From Lutimaribacter saemankumensis (GTDB taxonomy: Bacteria; Pseudomonadota; Alphaproteobacteria; Rhodobacterales; Rhodobacteraceae), in the NCBI RefSeq assembly GCF_900100005.1, contig NZ_FNEB01000008.1:1-64000 (forward strand): a stretch of DNA of 64,000 nt, in the 5' to 3' direction. Under the pieces are notes generated by a model. It was not told the DNA's origin. It ran no database searches and saw only the letters and a program-made list of their open reading frames with translations. Shown here one piece after another: positions 34,151 to 43,811 of the stretch. Each line of letters opens with the position of its first letter. The stretch's first letter is position 1. A program made the position numbers and the translations under genes.

Positions 34151-35866
34151 TCAGTGGGCTGCGATCAGGCCCATCGATTCAAGCGTCAGGATCACCTGGT
34201 GGGCGCAGTTGTCGACGTCCACATTTTCAGTCTCGACCCGCAGTTCAGGCTCGGTCGGTGCCTCGTAGGGGTCGGAGATACCGGTGAATTCCTTGATCTT
34301 TCCCTCGCGGGCCAGCTTGTACAGGCCCTTGCGGTCGCGGCGTTCGCATTCCTCGAGCGAGGTCGCGACATGCACCTCGACGAAGGCACCGTATTGCTCG
34401 ATCATCTCGCGCACGGCGCGGCGGGTTGCGGTGTAGGGGGCGATCGGGGCACAGATGGCGATGCCGCCGTTCTTGGTGATCTCGGACGCGACATAGCCGA
34501 TCCGCTTGATGTTCAGGTCGCGGTGCTCTTTCGAGAACCCGAGCTCCGAACTCAGATGCTTGCGCACGACATCGCCGTCCAGCAGCGTGACGGGGCGCCC
34601 GCCCATTTCCATCAGCTTGACCATAAGCGCGTTGGCGATGGTCGACTTGCCCGAACCGGATAGCCCGGTGAAGAAGACCGTAAAGCCCTGCTTGGAACGC
34701 GGCGGCGACGTGCGGCGCAGTTCCTTGACCACTTCGGGGAACGAGAACCATTCGGGGATTTCCAGACCCTCGCGCAGACGGCGGCGCAGTTCCGTCCCCG
34801 AGATGTTCAGGATCGTCACATTGTCCTTGTCCGCGATTTCGTCGGCCGGTTCGTATTGCGCGCGTTCCTGCACATAGACCATGTGTTTGAAATCGACCAT
34901 TTCGATGCCGATCTCTTCCTGGTGCTCGCGGAACAGGTCTTGCGCGTCATACGGGCCGTAGAAATCCTCGCCGGCGCTGTTCTTGCCGGGGCCTGCGTGG
35001 TCGCGGCCGACGATCATGTGTGTGCAGCCGTGGTTGCGGCGGATGATCCCGTGCCAGACGGCCTCACGCGGGCCGGCCATGCGCATGGCAAGGTTCAGCA
35101 GGCTCATCGTTGTCGTGGCTTGCGGGTACTTGTCCAGAACCGCCTCATAACAGCGCACGCGGGTAAAGTGATCGACGTCGCCCGGCTTGGTCATGCCGAC
35201 GACAGGGTGGATCAGCAAGTTGGCCTGGGATTCCTTCGCGGCGCGGAAGGTAAGTTCCTGGTGCGCGCGGTGCAGCGGGTTGCGTGTCTGGAATGCCACG
35301 ACCTTGCGCCAACCCAGCTTGCGGAAATAGGCGCGCAGTTCGTTCGGCGTGTCGCGGCGCGCGCGGAAATCGTAGTGCACGGGCTGCTGAATGCCGGTGA
35401 TCGGGCCGCCCAGATAAACCTTGCCGGCGGTGTGGTGCAGGTAATTCACGGCCGGATGCGCCAGGTCATCCGCACCGAACACCTTTTCGGCCTCGCGCGA
35501 CTTGTCCGGTGTCCAGCGGTCGGTCACGGTCATGGTCGCCAGGATCACCCCTTCCTGGTCACGCAACGCGATATCCTGCCCCAGCTCCAGGCCTGCTGCC
35601 ACCTCTTCGGAAACGTCCAGAGTGATCGGGATCGGCCACAGGTGCCCGTCGGCCAGCCGCATGTTTTCGACCACGCCGTTGTAATCCTCTTCGCTCAGGA
35701 AGCCCTTGAGCGGGTTGAAACCGCCGTTCATCAACAGTTCGAGGTCGCAGATCTGGCGCGGAGTCAGGTCAAGGCTTGTCAGGTCGCCGGCCTCGGTCTT
35801 GAGCTTTTGAGCGCTCTCGTAGGAAACGTAAAGCTCGGGGATCGGGGCGAGGTTGGGAATATTCAT
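34151..35866 (-). CDS. bifunctional sulfate adenylyltransferase/adenylylsulfate kinase
   Basis: 571 aa fusion for sulfate activation to PAPS. The N-terminal ATP sulfurylase (1 to about 380) carries QTRNPLHRAHQ and GRDHAGPG; the C-terminal APS kinase (about 390-571) has P-loop GLSGSGKST, LDGDVVRKHLSSELGFSKEHRD and ISDPYEAP. The ATG at 35866 (MNIPNLAPIPELY) is preferred over 35887. It stands alone, so other cysteine-synthesis genes are elsewhere. Confidence 0.96.
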   Translation of the reverse strand: MNIPNLAPIPELYVSYESAQKLKTEAGDLTSLDLTPRQICDLELLMNGGFNPLKGFLSEEDYNGVVENMRLADGHLWPIPITLDVSEEVAAGLELGQDIALRDQEGVILATMTVTDRWTPDKSREAEKVFGADDLAHPAVNYLHHTAGKVYLGGPITGIQQPVHYDFRARRDTPNELRAYFRKLGWRKVVAFQTRNPLHRAHQELTFRAAKESQANLLIHPVVGMTKPGDVDHFTRVRCYEAVLDKYPQATTTMSLLNLAMRMAGPREAVWHGIIRRNHGCTHMIVGRDHAGPGKNSAGEDFYGPYDAQDLFREHQEEIGIEMVDFKHMVYVQERAQYEPADEIADKDNVTILNISGTELRRRLREGLEIPEWFSFPEVVKELRRTSPPRSKQGFTVFFTGLSGSGKSTIANALMVKLMEMGGRPVTLLDGDVVRKHLSSELGFSKEHRDLNIKRIGYVASEITKNGGIAICAPIAPYTATRRAVREMIEQYGAFVEVHVATSLEECERRDRKGLYKLAREGKIKEFTGISDPYEAPTEPELRVETENVDVDNCAHQVILTLESMGLIAAH

Positions 35867-36007
35867 CGTGTCTCTCTCAATATGCACTCGGACGGCACTA
35901 CCGGGTTGCGGGTGCGGCAGGGCTTAGTCCTGTCAAAAGGTCTTTAGCAAGGGATCGGGTTTCAAAAAGTCAAAACGAGGACATTTTCGGGGAGTTCTGT
36001 TGCGAAC

Positions 36008-36029
36008 GGGAAGCAGCGCACTGCTTCCC
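36008..36029. terminator. hairpin downstream of trxB
   Basis: GGGAAGCAG-CGCA-CTGCTTCCC forms a 9-bp stem 20 bases beyond the trxB stop on the minus strand. It has no T-run, so it is a weaker terminator candidate. Confidence 0.6.
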
Positions 36030-36048
36030 AGGCTTTACCTGTCTTCAC

Positions 36049-37014
<966 letters not shown>

Positions 37015-37083
37015 TCAGGCCACGGATATAGCGGGCAGGGTAGGGCCGCAAGACCCGGCGGTGCCGTCAGGCATGTGCGCAAG

Positions 37084-37112
37084 AAAAAGGCCCGCGCCGG
37101 TGGGCGCGGGCC
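37084..37112 (-). terminator. terminator of the PLPA-CTERM gene
   Basis: On the minus strand GGCCCGCGCC-CACC-GGCGCGGGCC is followed by TTTTTCTT, a classical rho-independent terminator 26 bases beyond the gene end. Confidence 0.9.
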
Positions 37113-37137
37113 AATTTTGTCATTCAGGCCGGGTTTG

Positions 37138-37911
37138 TTACGACTTCGTCTTGCGACGACGTGCAACCCCAAGGCCGGCAATGCCGGTCAGCATCAGCCA
37201 TGCACCTGCGGGCAAAGGAATTTGACCACCGGTGATTTCTGTTTTCAGCTTTCTCTTGATTGCATCATCAAAGGTATCGAAATCCGATGCGAAAAGACTG
37301 AAGCTTCCAGTCCCGCCTACCAAGTTGTTATCGAAATAGGATTGCAACGAAGTGCTCTGAATTGCGATTGCATTAATCACATCTACGTCACCGGCCAATG
37401 CCGCATCGCGAGCAGTTGTCACGCTGCCGCCAGTATTCGCAGTACCGTCACCCGAGACGTCCATTACAACACGTCCGGCTGAATTGTTCGGGTCGTTAAG
37501 CCAAGTGCTTATTGTGCTAGAGGCAACGTTTACGCCATCGGCAATATTTGTTAGCCCGCTTTCTTTTCGAGTGATGCCAGCGATGGAGTCGGCAAAGTCA
37601 CTCACGGCTTGAATGGTGTCCAAAACCGTAAATGCGAGCATCTCCGCTGCAGTTGATCCGAATTGCACCACATTTACTGCGATAGCGCCTTCTCGACCAT
37701 TCGACTTATCAACGATCGAATTCTGAATGTCAGTGTCTTTGAATGCGTTGATATAGCCCTGCATCTGAAGATTGTATTCGTTTGCGTCGATGCTGCCGGA
37801 AACATCAATCACCAAAGACAGAAGCGTATCGACAGTTGCAGCTTGTGCAGAAGTTGCTGCAGTTATTCCTGTGGCCAGCGAAAATGCCAATATTGAGTTT
37901 CTTATAAACAT
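37138..37911 (-). CDS. secreted vWFA-type (DUF1194-like) protein with PLPA-CTERM sorting signal
   Basis: 257 aa. AAGGAG precedes the ATG. Signal peptide 1-24 (cleavage after AQA), then a von Willebrand A-like domain starting with the MIDAS motif LVIDVSGSID (DxSxS) and a later VMDVSGDGTANTGG. The C-terminus IPLPAGAWLMLTGIAGLG followed by ARRRK is the tripartite VPLPA-CTERM signal (motif, hydrophobic helix, basic tail) that exosortase-type enzymes process. Codon use is clearly more AT-rich than in neighbouring genes. Adhesion or extracellular matrix function is likely but not shown. Confidence 0.88.
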   Translation of the reverse strand: MFIRNSILAFSLATGITAATSAQAATVDTLLSLVIDVSGSIDANEYNLQMQGYINAFKDTDIQNSIVDKSNGREGAIAVNVVQFGSTAAEMLAFTVLDTIQAVSDFADSIAGITRKESGLTNIADGVNVASSTISTWLNDPNNSAGRVVMDVSGDGTANTGGSVTTARDAALAGDVDVINAIAIQSTSLQSYFDNNLVGGTGSFSLFASDFDTFDDAIKRKLKTEITGGQIPLPAGAWLMLTGIAGLGVARRRKTKS

Positions 37912-38205
37912 TCCATTCTCCTTAACTATTCGATCAGCGTGAGAAGCACACCGCTTCGGTGAATTAAAAAATCTTAACTCCGCGGTCCGCGACTCTCCCG
38001 CGCACAAACAAATCATAGCAAAAGTATGGCTTCTTGTTAACAAAGTTGTGACCCACACCTTTCGACAATTGAGTGACAACTACATGTTGTGCCGGAAGGT
38101 GCAGGTCCACATAGCGACCTAACAAAATTACCGTTTATTGAAATATTATTGCGCGCGACTGCGGGCTTGTTATAACTTTCCCAACCTTTCTGTATGGAGC
38201 GAATC
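37912..38205. promoter_or_regulatory. AT-rich divergent promoter region with ACAAC repeats
   Basis: This 294-base gap lies between the PLPA-CTERM gene and the Lrp gene. It contains a perfect TTGTTAACAA palindrome (38034-38043), an inverted pair ACAAC-TACAT-GTTGT (38076-38090) and another GTTGT at 38045-38049. A TATAAC box lies about 35 bases upstream of the Lrp start. These may be binding sites for the Lrp protein or another regulator. Confidence 0.4.
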
Positions 38206-38706
38206 ATGGCAGCGACCCGTCTTGACCAGATAGATCGCAAAATACTTGCCGAACTGCAGGCGGATGGCCGCATGACCAATGTCGAACTGGCCAAGCGCGT
38301 CGGGATCTCGGCGCCGCCCTGTCTGCGCCGGGTTCGTACGCTGGAAGAGGCGGGTTATATCCGCGGCTACCATGCCAAGGTGGACGCGCGCGAGTTGGGC
38401 TTCGAGGTGCAGGTTTTCGCCATGGTCGGTCTGCAAAGCCAGGCCGAGGCCGACCTGTCGAAATTCGAACAGCGCTGCCGCGACTGGCCGCTTGTGCGCG
38501 AATGCCACATGCTGAACGGCGAGGTCGATTTCATCCTGAAATGCGTGGCCCCCGATCTCAGCACGTTCCAGAACTTCCTGACCGAAGAGCTGACCGCCGC
38601 CGAAAACGTGGCGAGCGTTAAAACCAGCCTTGTGATCCGCGGCGCAAAGGACGAACCGGGCGTTCCCTTCGACGTGCTCGAAGACAGGCTGGCCCGCAAC
38701 GCCTGA
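38206..38706 (+). CDS. Lrp/AsnC family transcriptional regulator
   Basis: 166 aa. N-terminal helix-turn-helix (LDQIDRKILAELQADGRMTNVELAKRVGIS-type; recognition helix in PPCLRRVRTLEEAG) and a C-terminal RAM domain (VRECHMLNGEVDFILKCVAPD). The ATG at 38206 is spaced correctly from GGAG; an ATG at 38194 overlaps that site. In Rhodobacteraceae such a protein often lies near trxB. Effector unknown. Confidence 0.93.
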   Translation: MAATRLDQIDRKILAELQADGRMTNVELAKRVGISAPPCLRRVRTLEEAGYIRGYHAKVDARELGFEVQVFAMVGLQSQAEADLSKFEQRCRDWPLVRECHMLNGEVDFILKCVAPDLSTFQNFLTEELTAAENVASVKTSLVIRGAKDEPGVPFDVLEDRLARNA

Positions 38707-38712
38707 TCCGCG

Positions 38713-39471
38713 TCAGGCGGCCGGGGCCTCGTCGATGTCCCGCGCGGTCAGCCGCGCATAAGTCAGCGGTCCGAAATCGCCGGGCTGTTCGATATGCGGG
38801 AAAAGCGACAGGAACAAAGCCAACTGGCGCTGCGCCAGAGTGCTGCGCAGACTGATGCCCGGGTGATAGCTTTCCATTTCCAGCCCGCCGACCTGCAGCG
38901 TCGAATGCACCGGCAGCGCAAGGTGATAAAGCTGCACGGCGCTGGGCGGCGTGACCGGGATCAGTGTCGCGCCGTCCTGCAGTGCGGCAACCGGCACCAG
39001 GGCCTGTGATCTGGGCCCGCCGGTCGGATGGTTGCGCGGCCGATGGATGACCCGTGCCGCCGGCCCGATCAGCAGGTCGCGCACCGGGCGGCCGATGCCA
39101 AAGCCGTCGGCCATGATCCGGGTCAGGCGCCGGCACCGATCCTGCGGCGAGGCATAGCAGGTCAGGCTGCCGCGCCACAGCACGGGAAGGGTTCCGTGTT
39201 CCATCGTCGACACCTCGTCGCCCGGAAGAATGTCCTCGATCGCGACGGGGCCGTTCGGGGTCTGGATCGGTGTTCCATGCGCGAAGGCCGCAAAGCACTC
39301 TTCGAAAACGGGCTCGGCCGGTATCGCGTGGGCGGATATCTCGACATCGCCGTTGCGGCGCTGCCAGGCGATTTCGACGCGGCGGCGCGGTGTTTCGGCT
39401 TGTGGTGGCTGATATGCGTCGTGCCGTGCAGCGGGCACGGAGGACGTGCTTTGGGGGCTATATGTGCTCAT
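38713..39471 (-). CDS. Hint-domain (Hedgehog/intein-type) protein
   Basis: 252 aa. After a low-complexity N-terminus (MSTYSPQSTSSVPAARH), residues from about 75 form a Hint module: ECFAAFAHGTPIQTPNGPVAIEDILPGDEVST with Cys at the splice-like position, then VLWRGSLTCYASPQDR and a VPVAAL/DGATLIPV region. Such proteins are frequent in Rhodobacteraceae, usually fused to secreted repeat proteins; here the Hint domain occupies most of the protein. Whether it self-cleaves is unknown. Confidence 0.8.
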   Translation of the reverse strand: MSTYSPQSTSSVPAARHDAYQPPQAETPRRRVEIAWQRRNGDVEISAHAIPAEPVFEECFAAFAHGTPIQTPNGPVAIEDILPGDEVSTMEHGTLPVLWRGSLTCYASPQDRCRRLTRIMADGFGIGRPVRDLLIGPAARVIHRPRNHPTGGPRSQALVPVAALQDGATLIPVTPPSAVQLYHLALPVHSTLQVGGLEMESYHPGISLRSTLAQRQLALFLSLFPHIEQPGDFGPLTYARLTARDIDEAPAA

Positions 39472-39673
39472 GCGATGCCTGAACCGGTTTTGTGGCGTGC
39501 CGCCGGCCCCCACCGAATGCAGCACGCAGATGCAGATACGCGCAAAATATGCCGCGTTTCCCGGTTACCTGTCAAAAATCGGCAACGACTGTCGGATGGA
39601 TTTGGCCAATTCCGGGCGACGGCGGGCGCTGTTTCCGCAGGGCCGACAACCGCGCCCCAATTCGATTCGTGCG

Positions 39674-39702
39674 AAAACCGCCCTGAGGGAGAGGGCGGTT
39701 TT
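39674..39702. terminator. bidirectional terminator
   Basis: AAAACCGCCCT-GAGGGAG-AGGGCGGTTTT is a 10-11-bp stem flanked by A and T runs. It lies downstream of the small protein gene at 39765 and should end its minus-strand transcript. Confidence 0.85.
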
Positions 39703-39764
39703 CACTCGTGCCCAAAAGCGGCACACACGAGGAGGGGGAGGAACAACCCCCTTGGGAGGAAACG

Positions 39765-39920
39765 TCAGGCGTGACGCCGCGCGGGCGTCACTGCCTTCTT
39801 TTCGTCGCGGCGGGCGATCATCTCGGCCCTGCGGCTGCCGCGTTGCCAGGGAAGGGCCGGGGCCTCTTCCGACTTGGCGGTTTCGATCACGCTTTTGATC
39901 CAGCGTTTGTTCTTTGTCAT
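39765..39920 (-). CDS. small conserved basic protein
   Basis: 51 aa, starting MTKNKRWIKSVIETAKSEE, then LPWQRGSRRAEMIARRDEKK. This is the pattern of a short Rhodobacteraceae protein I have seen annotated as hypothetical. CAGGAG lies 8 bases before the ATG and a good terminator follows the gene, so it is likely real. It is highly basic, with a possible nucleic-acid- or membrane-binding role that is not established. Confidence 0.7.
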   Translation of the reverse strand: MTKNKRWIKSVIETAKSEEAPALPWQRGSRRAEMIARRDEKKAVTPARRHA

Positions 39921-40197
39921 GCTCGGGTCTCCTGCCGCGCGTCCCCGTTTCGGGACTTGTTTCTTGGTTGTGAAACAATGTGCCTGCGCATTCGGGCATT
40001 GTTTTGACGGATCGAAAGAAAAACGCACTTTGGCCCGCGCGGCTTGTGGCCAATCTGGGCGTTGCCGGCATGATTGTTCAAGTGACTGAAAACAGTGCAT
40101 TTATATGAGGATCGCCATCCAATCCCGCAAAATGAACCGGATTGTTTCCGGGTTTGTGGCCATTTCTGGGCGGTCTGTGGCCCAACTCTTGCCCAAA
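39921..40197. other. upstream region of the small basic protein gene
   Basis: No gene is seen. The stretch is AT-richer than its surroundings and presumably carries the promoter of the 51-aa gene. It includes a loose inverted pair AACAATG...CATTGTT around 39979-40003. Confidence 0.35.
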
Positions 40198-40953
40198 TTA
40201 TAAACGGATCGTTGAAATCAAGCGTCCGTAATCCACCTCGCCCGCATGGGTCGCCCGGCGGTAGGAAAAGAATCGCTCGGGGTCGGAATAGGTGCAATGA
40301 CGTGTCCAATCCGCCTGGCCCACTCCCGCGTTGCGCAAGCGGTGCAACCCATATGCCGGCAGGTCGAAAAGATACCTGTCGCCTTCTCCGTTGGCGAAGA
40401 ATCTTTGGTTGCCGGGGTCTTCGGCCAGAAAATCCTCCAGAAATTCCGGGCCGACCTCGTAGGCGCGCTGGCTGATCGTGGGGCCGATCACGGCCACCGT
40501 GTCGGCGCGGTCGGCGCCCAGGTTTTCCATCGTGTCCAGCGTCGCCTCCAGAACGCCGTCCAGCGCGCCACGCCATCCCGCATGTGCAGCGCCGACGACC
40601 CCGGCCTTGCGGTCCGCAAACAGCACAGGCTGGCAATCGGCGGTCAGAACGCCCAGCACAAGGCCCGGCGTTGCCGTCACCATCGCATCGGCCTTGGGGC
40701 GTGGCTCGGGTGCGGCATCGAGAGCAACGGCCGTTGCCGAATGCACCTGGTGCACGGTGACAAGCCGGTCGTGCGGGGCATCCATTGCCGCGGCCACCCG
40801 CGCGCGGTTGATCGCCACGATCTCGGTCTGGTCCGAACTGCCTTGCCCGCAATTCAGCCCGGCGAACACCCCCGAGGACGCACCGCCGCGCCGGGTGAAG
40901 AACCCGTGCGTCACGCCGCGCAGTGCGTCCGAGGTGATGATGTCCAGCGTCAT
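40198..40953 (-). CDS. pgeF: peptidoglycan editing factor PgeF / laccase-domain (YfiH) protein
   Basis: 251 aa. GFFTRRGGASSGVFAGLNCG, HSATAVAL region, VLTADCQPVLFAD (Cys) and GAAHAGWRG (His) are the conserved metal/active-site motifs of the YfiH family. It has been described as a polyphenol oxidase, a purine nucleoside phosphorylase and a peptidoglycan quality-control enzyme. It overlaps the MidA-type gene by 4 bp. Confidence 0.93.
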   Translation of the reverse strand: MTLDIITSDALRGVTHGFFTRRGGASSGVFAGLNCGQGSSDQTEIVAINRARVAAAMDAPHDRLVTVHQVHSATAVALDAAPEPRPKADAMVTATPGLVLGVLTADCQPVLFADRKAGVVGAAHAGWRGALDGVLEATLDTMENLGADRADTVAVIGPTISQRAYEVGPEFLEDFLAEDPGNQRFFANGEGDRYLFDLPAYGLHRLRNAGVGQADWTRHCTYSDPERFFSYRRATHAGEVDYGRLISTIRL

Positions 40954-42011
40954 GGCTCCAATCCGGGCGGTGGTGTCGATCCTGCCGGGTAAAGCCCCAG
41001 CACCTTGAACAGCGAACCCATTTCCTCGGGGTGCGTCAAGCGGCGATGCGCTGCGACATGCGTCTCGAGCGCGGCGCCGGTCAATCCCTTGGCCAGGCTC
41101 TGCGCTCGTTGCGTGATGCCCAGCCGTTCGAGGAATACGCCCTGTGGCGTAAGTCGGGTATGCGCGGCCGGCGCGCTGGCCTGGGCGAGCACCTCGAAAT
41201 CCACATGGGCTGTCAGGTCGGCGGTGCCGGGGGCGTCCAGAGGATCGACGCGTTCATGGCCGCGCAACGCCTGGAGCGTGTCGCCCAGGCTGCGCCAGTC
41301 GCCATAGTCCACGATCAGCGCCGCGCCGCCGTGTTGGGCGATCCGTCGCCCGATTTCCTGCGCGGCCGGGGCGGCGCCCGGACAGTGTTCCACGATATCG
41401 CCGGGCCTTGTGTCGGCCATCCGGTGCGCCAGCGCCGGTTGCTCTGCGTCCGCGCCCAAGCCCAAGGCAAGCGCACCGTTCCGCGCGCCGATCAACCGCT
41501 CTGCCCAGCCGGTCGCGGTGCGCTGGTACTGACGGATCGGCAGGGCGTCGAAAAACTCGTTCGCCACCAGAAACAGCGGGGCCTCGGGCAGGGTTTCGAT
41601 CCGGTCGTGATGGGTGATCCCGATCCCATCCAAAGCCGCGATCTGCCGCGCACGCAGGGCGGGCGATGCCTCGATCAGATGAACGCGCATCGCGGCGTGA
41701 AATCCCGGCACGGTCCGCGTGGCCCGCAGCGCATCCGCCATCAGCGTTCCCCGCCCAGGGCCGGGTTCGGCCAGTGTGAAAGGCGTGGGCGCCCCCTGGT
41801 CCAGCCAGGCCTGCGCCAGGCACAGGCCCAGCAATTCGCCGAACATCTGGCTGATCTCGGGCGCCGTGGTGAAATCGCCCGCCGCGCCAAGCGGATCGCG
41901 GGTGGTGTAATACCCCATCGTCGGGTGCAGCAGCGCCTCGGCCATGAAATCGGCCAGGCTCATCGGGCCGTCCGACGCGATCCGGGCCAGCAGGTGGTCG
42001 CGCAGGCTCAT
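40950..42011 (-). CDS. class I SAM-dependent methyltransferase, MidA/NDUFAF7 family
   Basis: 353 aa. The family motif [24 protein letters not shown] (about 40-63), the SAM-binding [15 protein letters not shown], and [13 protein letters not shown] are all present. The mitochondrial homologue methylates an arginine of complex I; the bacterial substrate is unproven. It begins inside the end of lgt (4-bp overlap), so lgt, this gene and pgeF form an operon. Confidence 0.92.
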   Translation of the reverse strand: MSLRDHLLARIASDGPMSLADFMAEALLHPTMGYYTTRDPLGAAGDFTTAPEISQMFGELLGLCLAQAWLDQGAPTPFTLAEPGPGRGTLMADALRATRTVPGFHAAMRVHLIEASPALRARQIAALDGIGITHHDRIETLPEAPLFLVANEFFDALPIRQYQRTATGWAERLIGARNGALALGLGADAEQPALAHRMADTRPGDIVEHCPGAAPAAQEIGRRIAQHGGAALIVDYGDWRSLGDTLQALRGHERVDPLDAPGTADLTAHVDFEVLAQASAPAAHTRLTPQGVFLERLGITQRAQSLAKGLTGAALETHVAAHRRLTHPEEMGSLFKVLGLYPAGSTPPPGLEP

Positions 42012-42898
42012 GCCCGCACCCGCGCCCGTGCCATCAGGATCAGTGCGATGCCGGCCGCCAGCATCGGCAGGGACAAAAGCTGACCCATTGTTAGGCCGAA
42101 CTGGGCAGACCCGATCACGAAACCCAGCGGGTTGCCATCCGTGATGAACTGCGCATCCGCCTGCCGGAAATACTCGACCACGAAACGCGCCGCGCCATAT
42201 CCCGCGATGAACACGCCGGTGATCTGCCCTGGCACCTTCAGCGCGCCGCGCCGATAGGCAAGCCACAGCATCAGGCCCAGCAGGATCACCCCCTCCAGAA
42301 ATGCCTCGTAAAGCTGCGAGGGATGGCGCGCGCACAGCCCCTCGATGCCCGGACATTCCTGCGCCAGCGGATGCGGAAAGATCACCCCCCAGGGCAGGTC
42401 GGTCTGGCGCCCCCACAGCTCGCCATTGATGAAATTGGCGATCCGGCCCAGCATCAGCCCCACCGGCACACCCAGCGCAATCGCATCGCCGGCCGCCAGT
42501 TTCGGGATGCCCTGCGACCGGGTGTAAAGCCAGCCGGCCACCACAACGCCCAGGAACCCGCCATGAAACGCCATCCCGCCCTGCCAGATCTTCAGGATGT
42601 CGGCCGGGTTCTGCAGGTAATAGGCCGGCTGGTAGAACAGGACGAACCCCAGCCGCCCGCCCAGGACAATGCCGATGATGATCCATGTCAGCAGGTCTTC
42701 GACCTGTTGTTTCGTCATCGGCGGCGCGTCGCCATGCCAAAGCGCGGGCCGCGCCAGCGCATGCAGCGATATACGCCACGCCACCAGGATGCCCACGATA
42801 TAGGCCAGCGCATACCAGCGCAGCGCGAATTCCATCCCGAAAACGGTGATGGTGAACAGCTCGGGTGATATATCGGGAAAAGGGATCGCGGCCTGCAT
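42008..42898 (-). CDS. lgt: prolipoprotein diacylglyceryl transferase
   Basis: 296 aa, about seven transmembrane helices. Lgt signatures: [17 protein letters not shown] and [25 protein letters not shown] with the essential Arg, then HPSQLYEA. Adds the diacylglyceryl group to lipoprotein cysteines at the inner membrane. First gene of the lgt operon, divergent from ubiK. Confidence 0.96.
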   Translation of the reverse strand: MQAAIPFPDISPELFTITVFGMEFALRWYALAYIVGILVAWRISLHALARPALWHGDAPPMTKQQVEDLLTWIIIGIVLGGRLGFVLFYQPAYYLQNPADILKIWQGGMAFHGGFLGVVVAGWLYTRSQGIPKLAAGDAIALGVPVGLMLGRIANFINGELWGRQTDLPWGVIFPHPLAQECPGIEGLCARHPSQLYEAFLEGVILLGLMLWLAYRRGALKVPGQITGVFIAGYGAARFVVEYFRQADAQFITDGNPLGFVIGSAQFGLTMGQLLSLPMLAAGIALILMARARVRA

Positions 42899-42994
42899 GT
42901 GCGTCTTCCTGCCTCTGTTGCCGGGCGCAAGTCAACCTTGTGGCCGAAGCCCCCGTGGCCCATATAAGGGATCAAGCAGAAGGTGGAGAGCGCA

Positions 42995-43237
42995 ATGCAA
43001 ACCCGCAACAAGATTTTCGACGACCTGTCGCAGTTGATGACCAACGCCATGGGCGTGGCGCAAGGCGCCCGGACCGAGGCGGAAACCGCGATGAAAAGCA
43101 TGATCGACCGCTGGCTGGCCGATCGCGATTTCGTCACCCGCGAAGAATTCGACGCCGTGCGCGCCATGGCCCAAAAGGCGCGCGAGGAAAACGAGGCGCT
43201 CAAGGCGCGGCTCGACGCGCTTGAAAAAAAGGGCTGA
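42995..43237 (+). CDS. ubiK: ubiquinone biosynthesis accessory factor UbiK family (BMFP domain)
   Basis: 80 aa helical protein: KIFDDLSQLMTNAMGVAQGARTEAE, then a C-terminal coiled coil (VTREEFDAVRAMAQKAREENEALKARLDALEKK) typical of the BMFP/UbiK family. An in-frame GTG at 42983 lies further upstream, but GGAGAG is spaced for the ATG at 42995. Probably supports assembly of the Ubi complex under aerobic conditions. Confidence 0.88.
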   Translation: MQTRNKIFDDLSQLMTNAMGVAQGARTEAETAMKSMIDRWLADRDFVTREEFDAVRAMAQKAREENEALKARLDALEKKG

Positions 43238-43246
43238 TCGCCCGGA

Positions 43247-43714
43247 TCAGCCCGCGTCGCGCGGGCGCAGCGGTGCGCGGCTTTGCGCGTTCCCGGCGCT
43301 GGCCGCCTTGTCCAGCAGCGACAGGAACGTGCTGCGCTCGGCATCGTCCAGCCCTGACAGGATGTCGTCCTGCAGCGCCCAGACGACCGGCTTGCAGGCG
43401 GCAAGCAGCTTTTCCCCCCTCGGCGTCAGCGCGATGACCCGCGCGCGCCTGTCGCGCGGGCTGACCGCGCGGCTGACCAGCCCCTTTTTCTGCAACCGGT
43501 CGATGACGCCGCTCAGCGTCACGGGGTCATAGGCGATCAGCCCTGCCAGCGTCACCTGGTCGACCTCGGGATTGGCCTCGATCGCGGAAAGCGCCGCGAA
43601 CTGCACCGGCGTCAGGTCGTATCCCGCATCGCGCATGTGCTCGGTGAAGATGGAAACCGAAATCTGTTGAAGCCGCCGGATCAGGTGTCCGGCCATCTGG
43701 TAAATCTCGCTCAT
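43247..43714 (-). CDS. MarR family transcriptional regulator
   Basis: 155 aa: dimer helices (MAGHLIRRLQQISVSIFTEHM), HTH (VDQVTLAGLIAYDPVTLSGVIDRLQKKGL) and wing (VSPRDRRARVIALTPRGEKLL). Transcribed divergently from the flavin hydroxylase; the AT-rich 97-base gap contains matched palindromes, so it probably represses that gene and itself until an aromatic ligand binds (inference). Confidence 0.92.
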   Translation of the reverse strand: MSEIYQMAGHLIRRLQQISVSIFTEHMRDAGYDLTPVQFAALSAIEANPEVDQVTLAGLIAYDPVTLSGVIDRLQKKGLVSRAVSPRDRRARVIALTPRGEKLLAACKPVVWALQDDILSGLDDAERSTFLSLLDKAASAGNAQSRAPLRPRDAG

Positions 43715-43762
43715 CCTTTTTCTATAGCCGCTCCGGCGGCTTCGCGGAAGGGGTTTACATGC

Positions 43763-43785
43763 ATACTAATAATAAGTATACGTAT
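43763..43785. promoter_or_regulatory. putative MarR operator(s)
   Basis: ATACTAATAATAAGTAT (43763-43779) is symmetric except for one base pair, and it overlaps a perfect ATACGTAT at 43778-43785. They sit in the middle of the divergent MarR/hydroxylase gap in otherwise GC-rich DNA. Confidence 0.6.
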
Positions 43786-43811
43786 CAAAATCTGATCACG
43801 GGGAGGATGCA

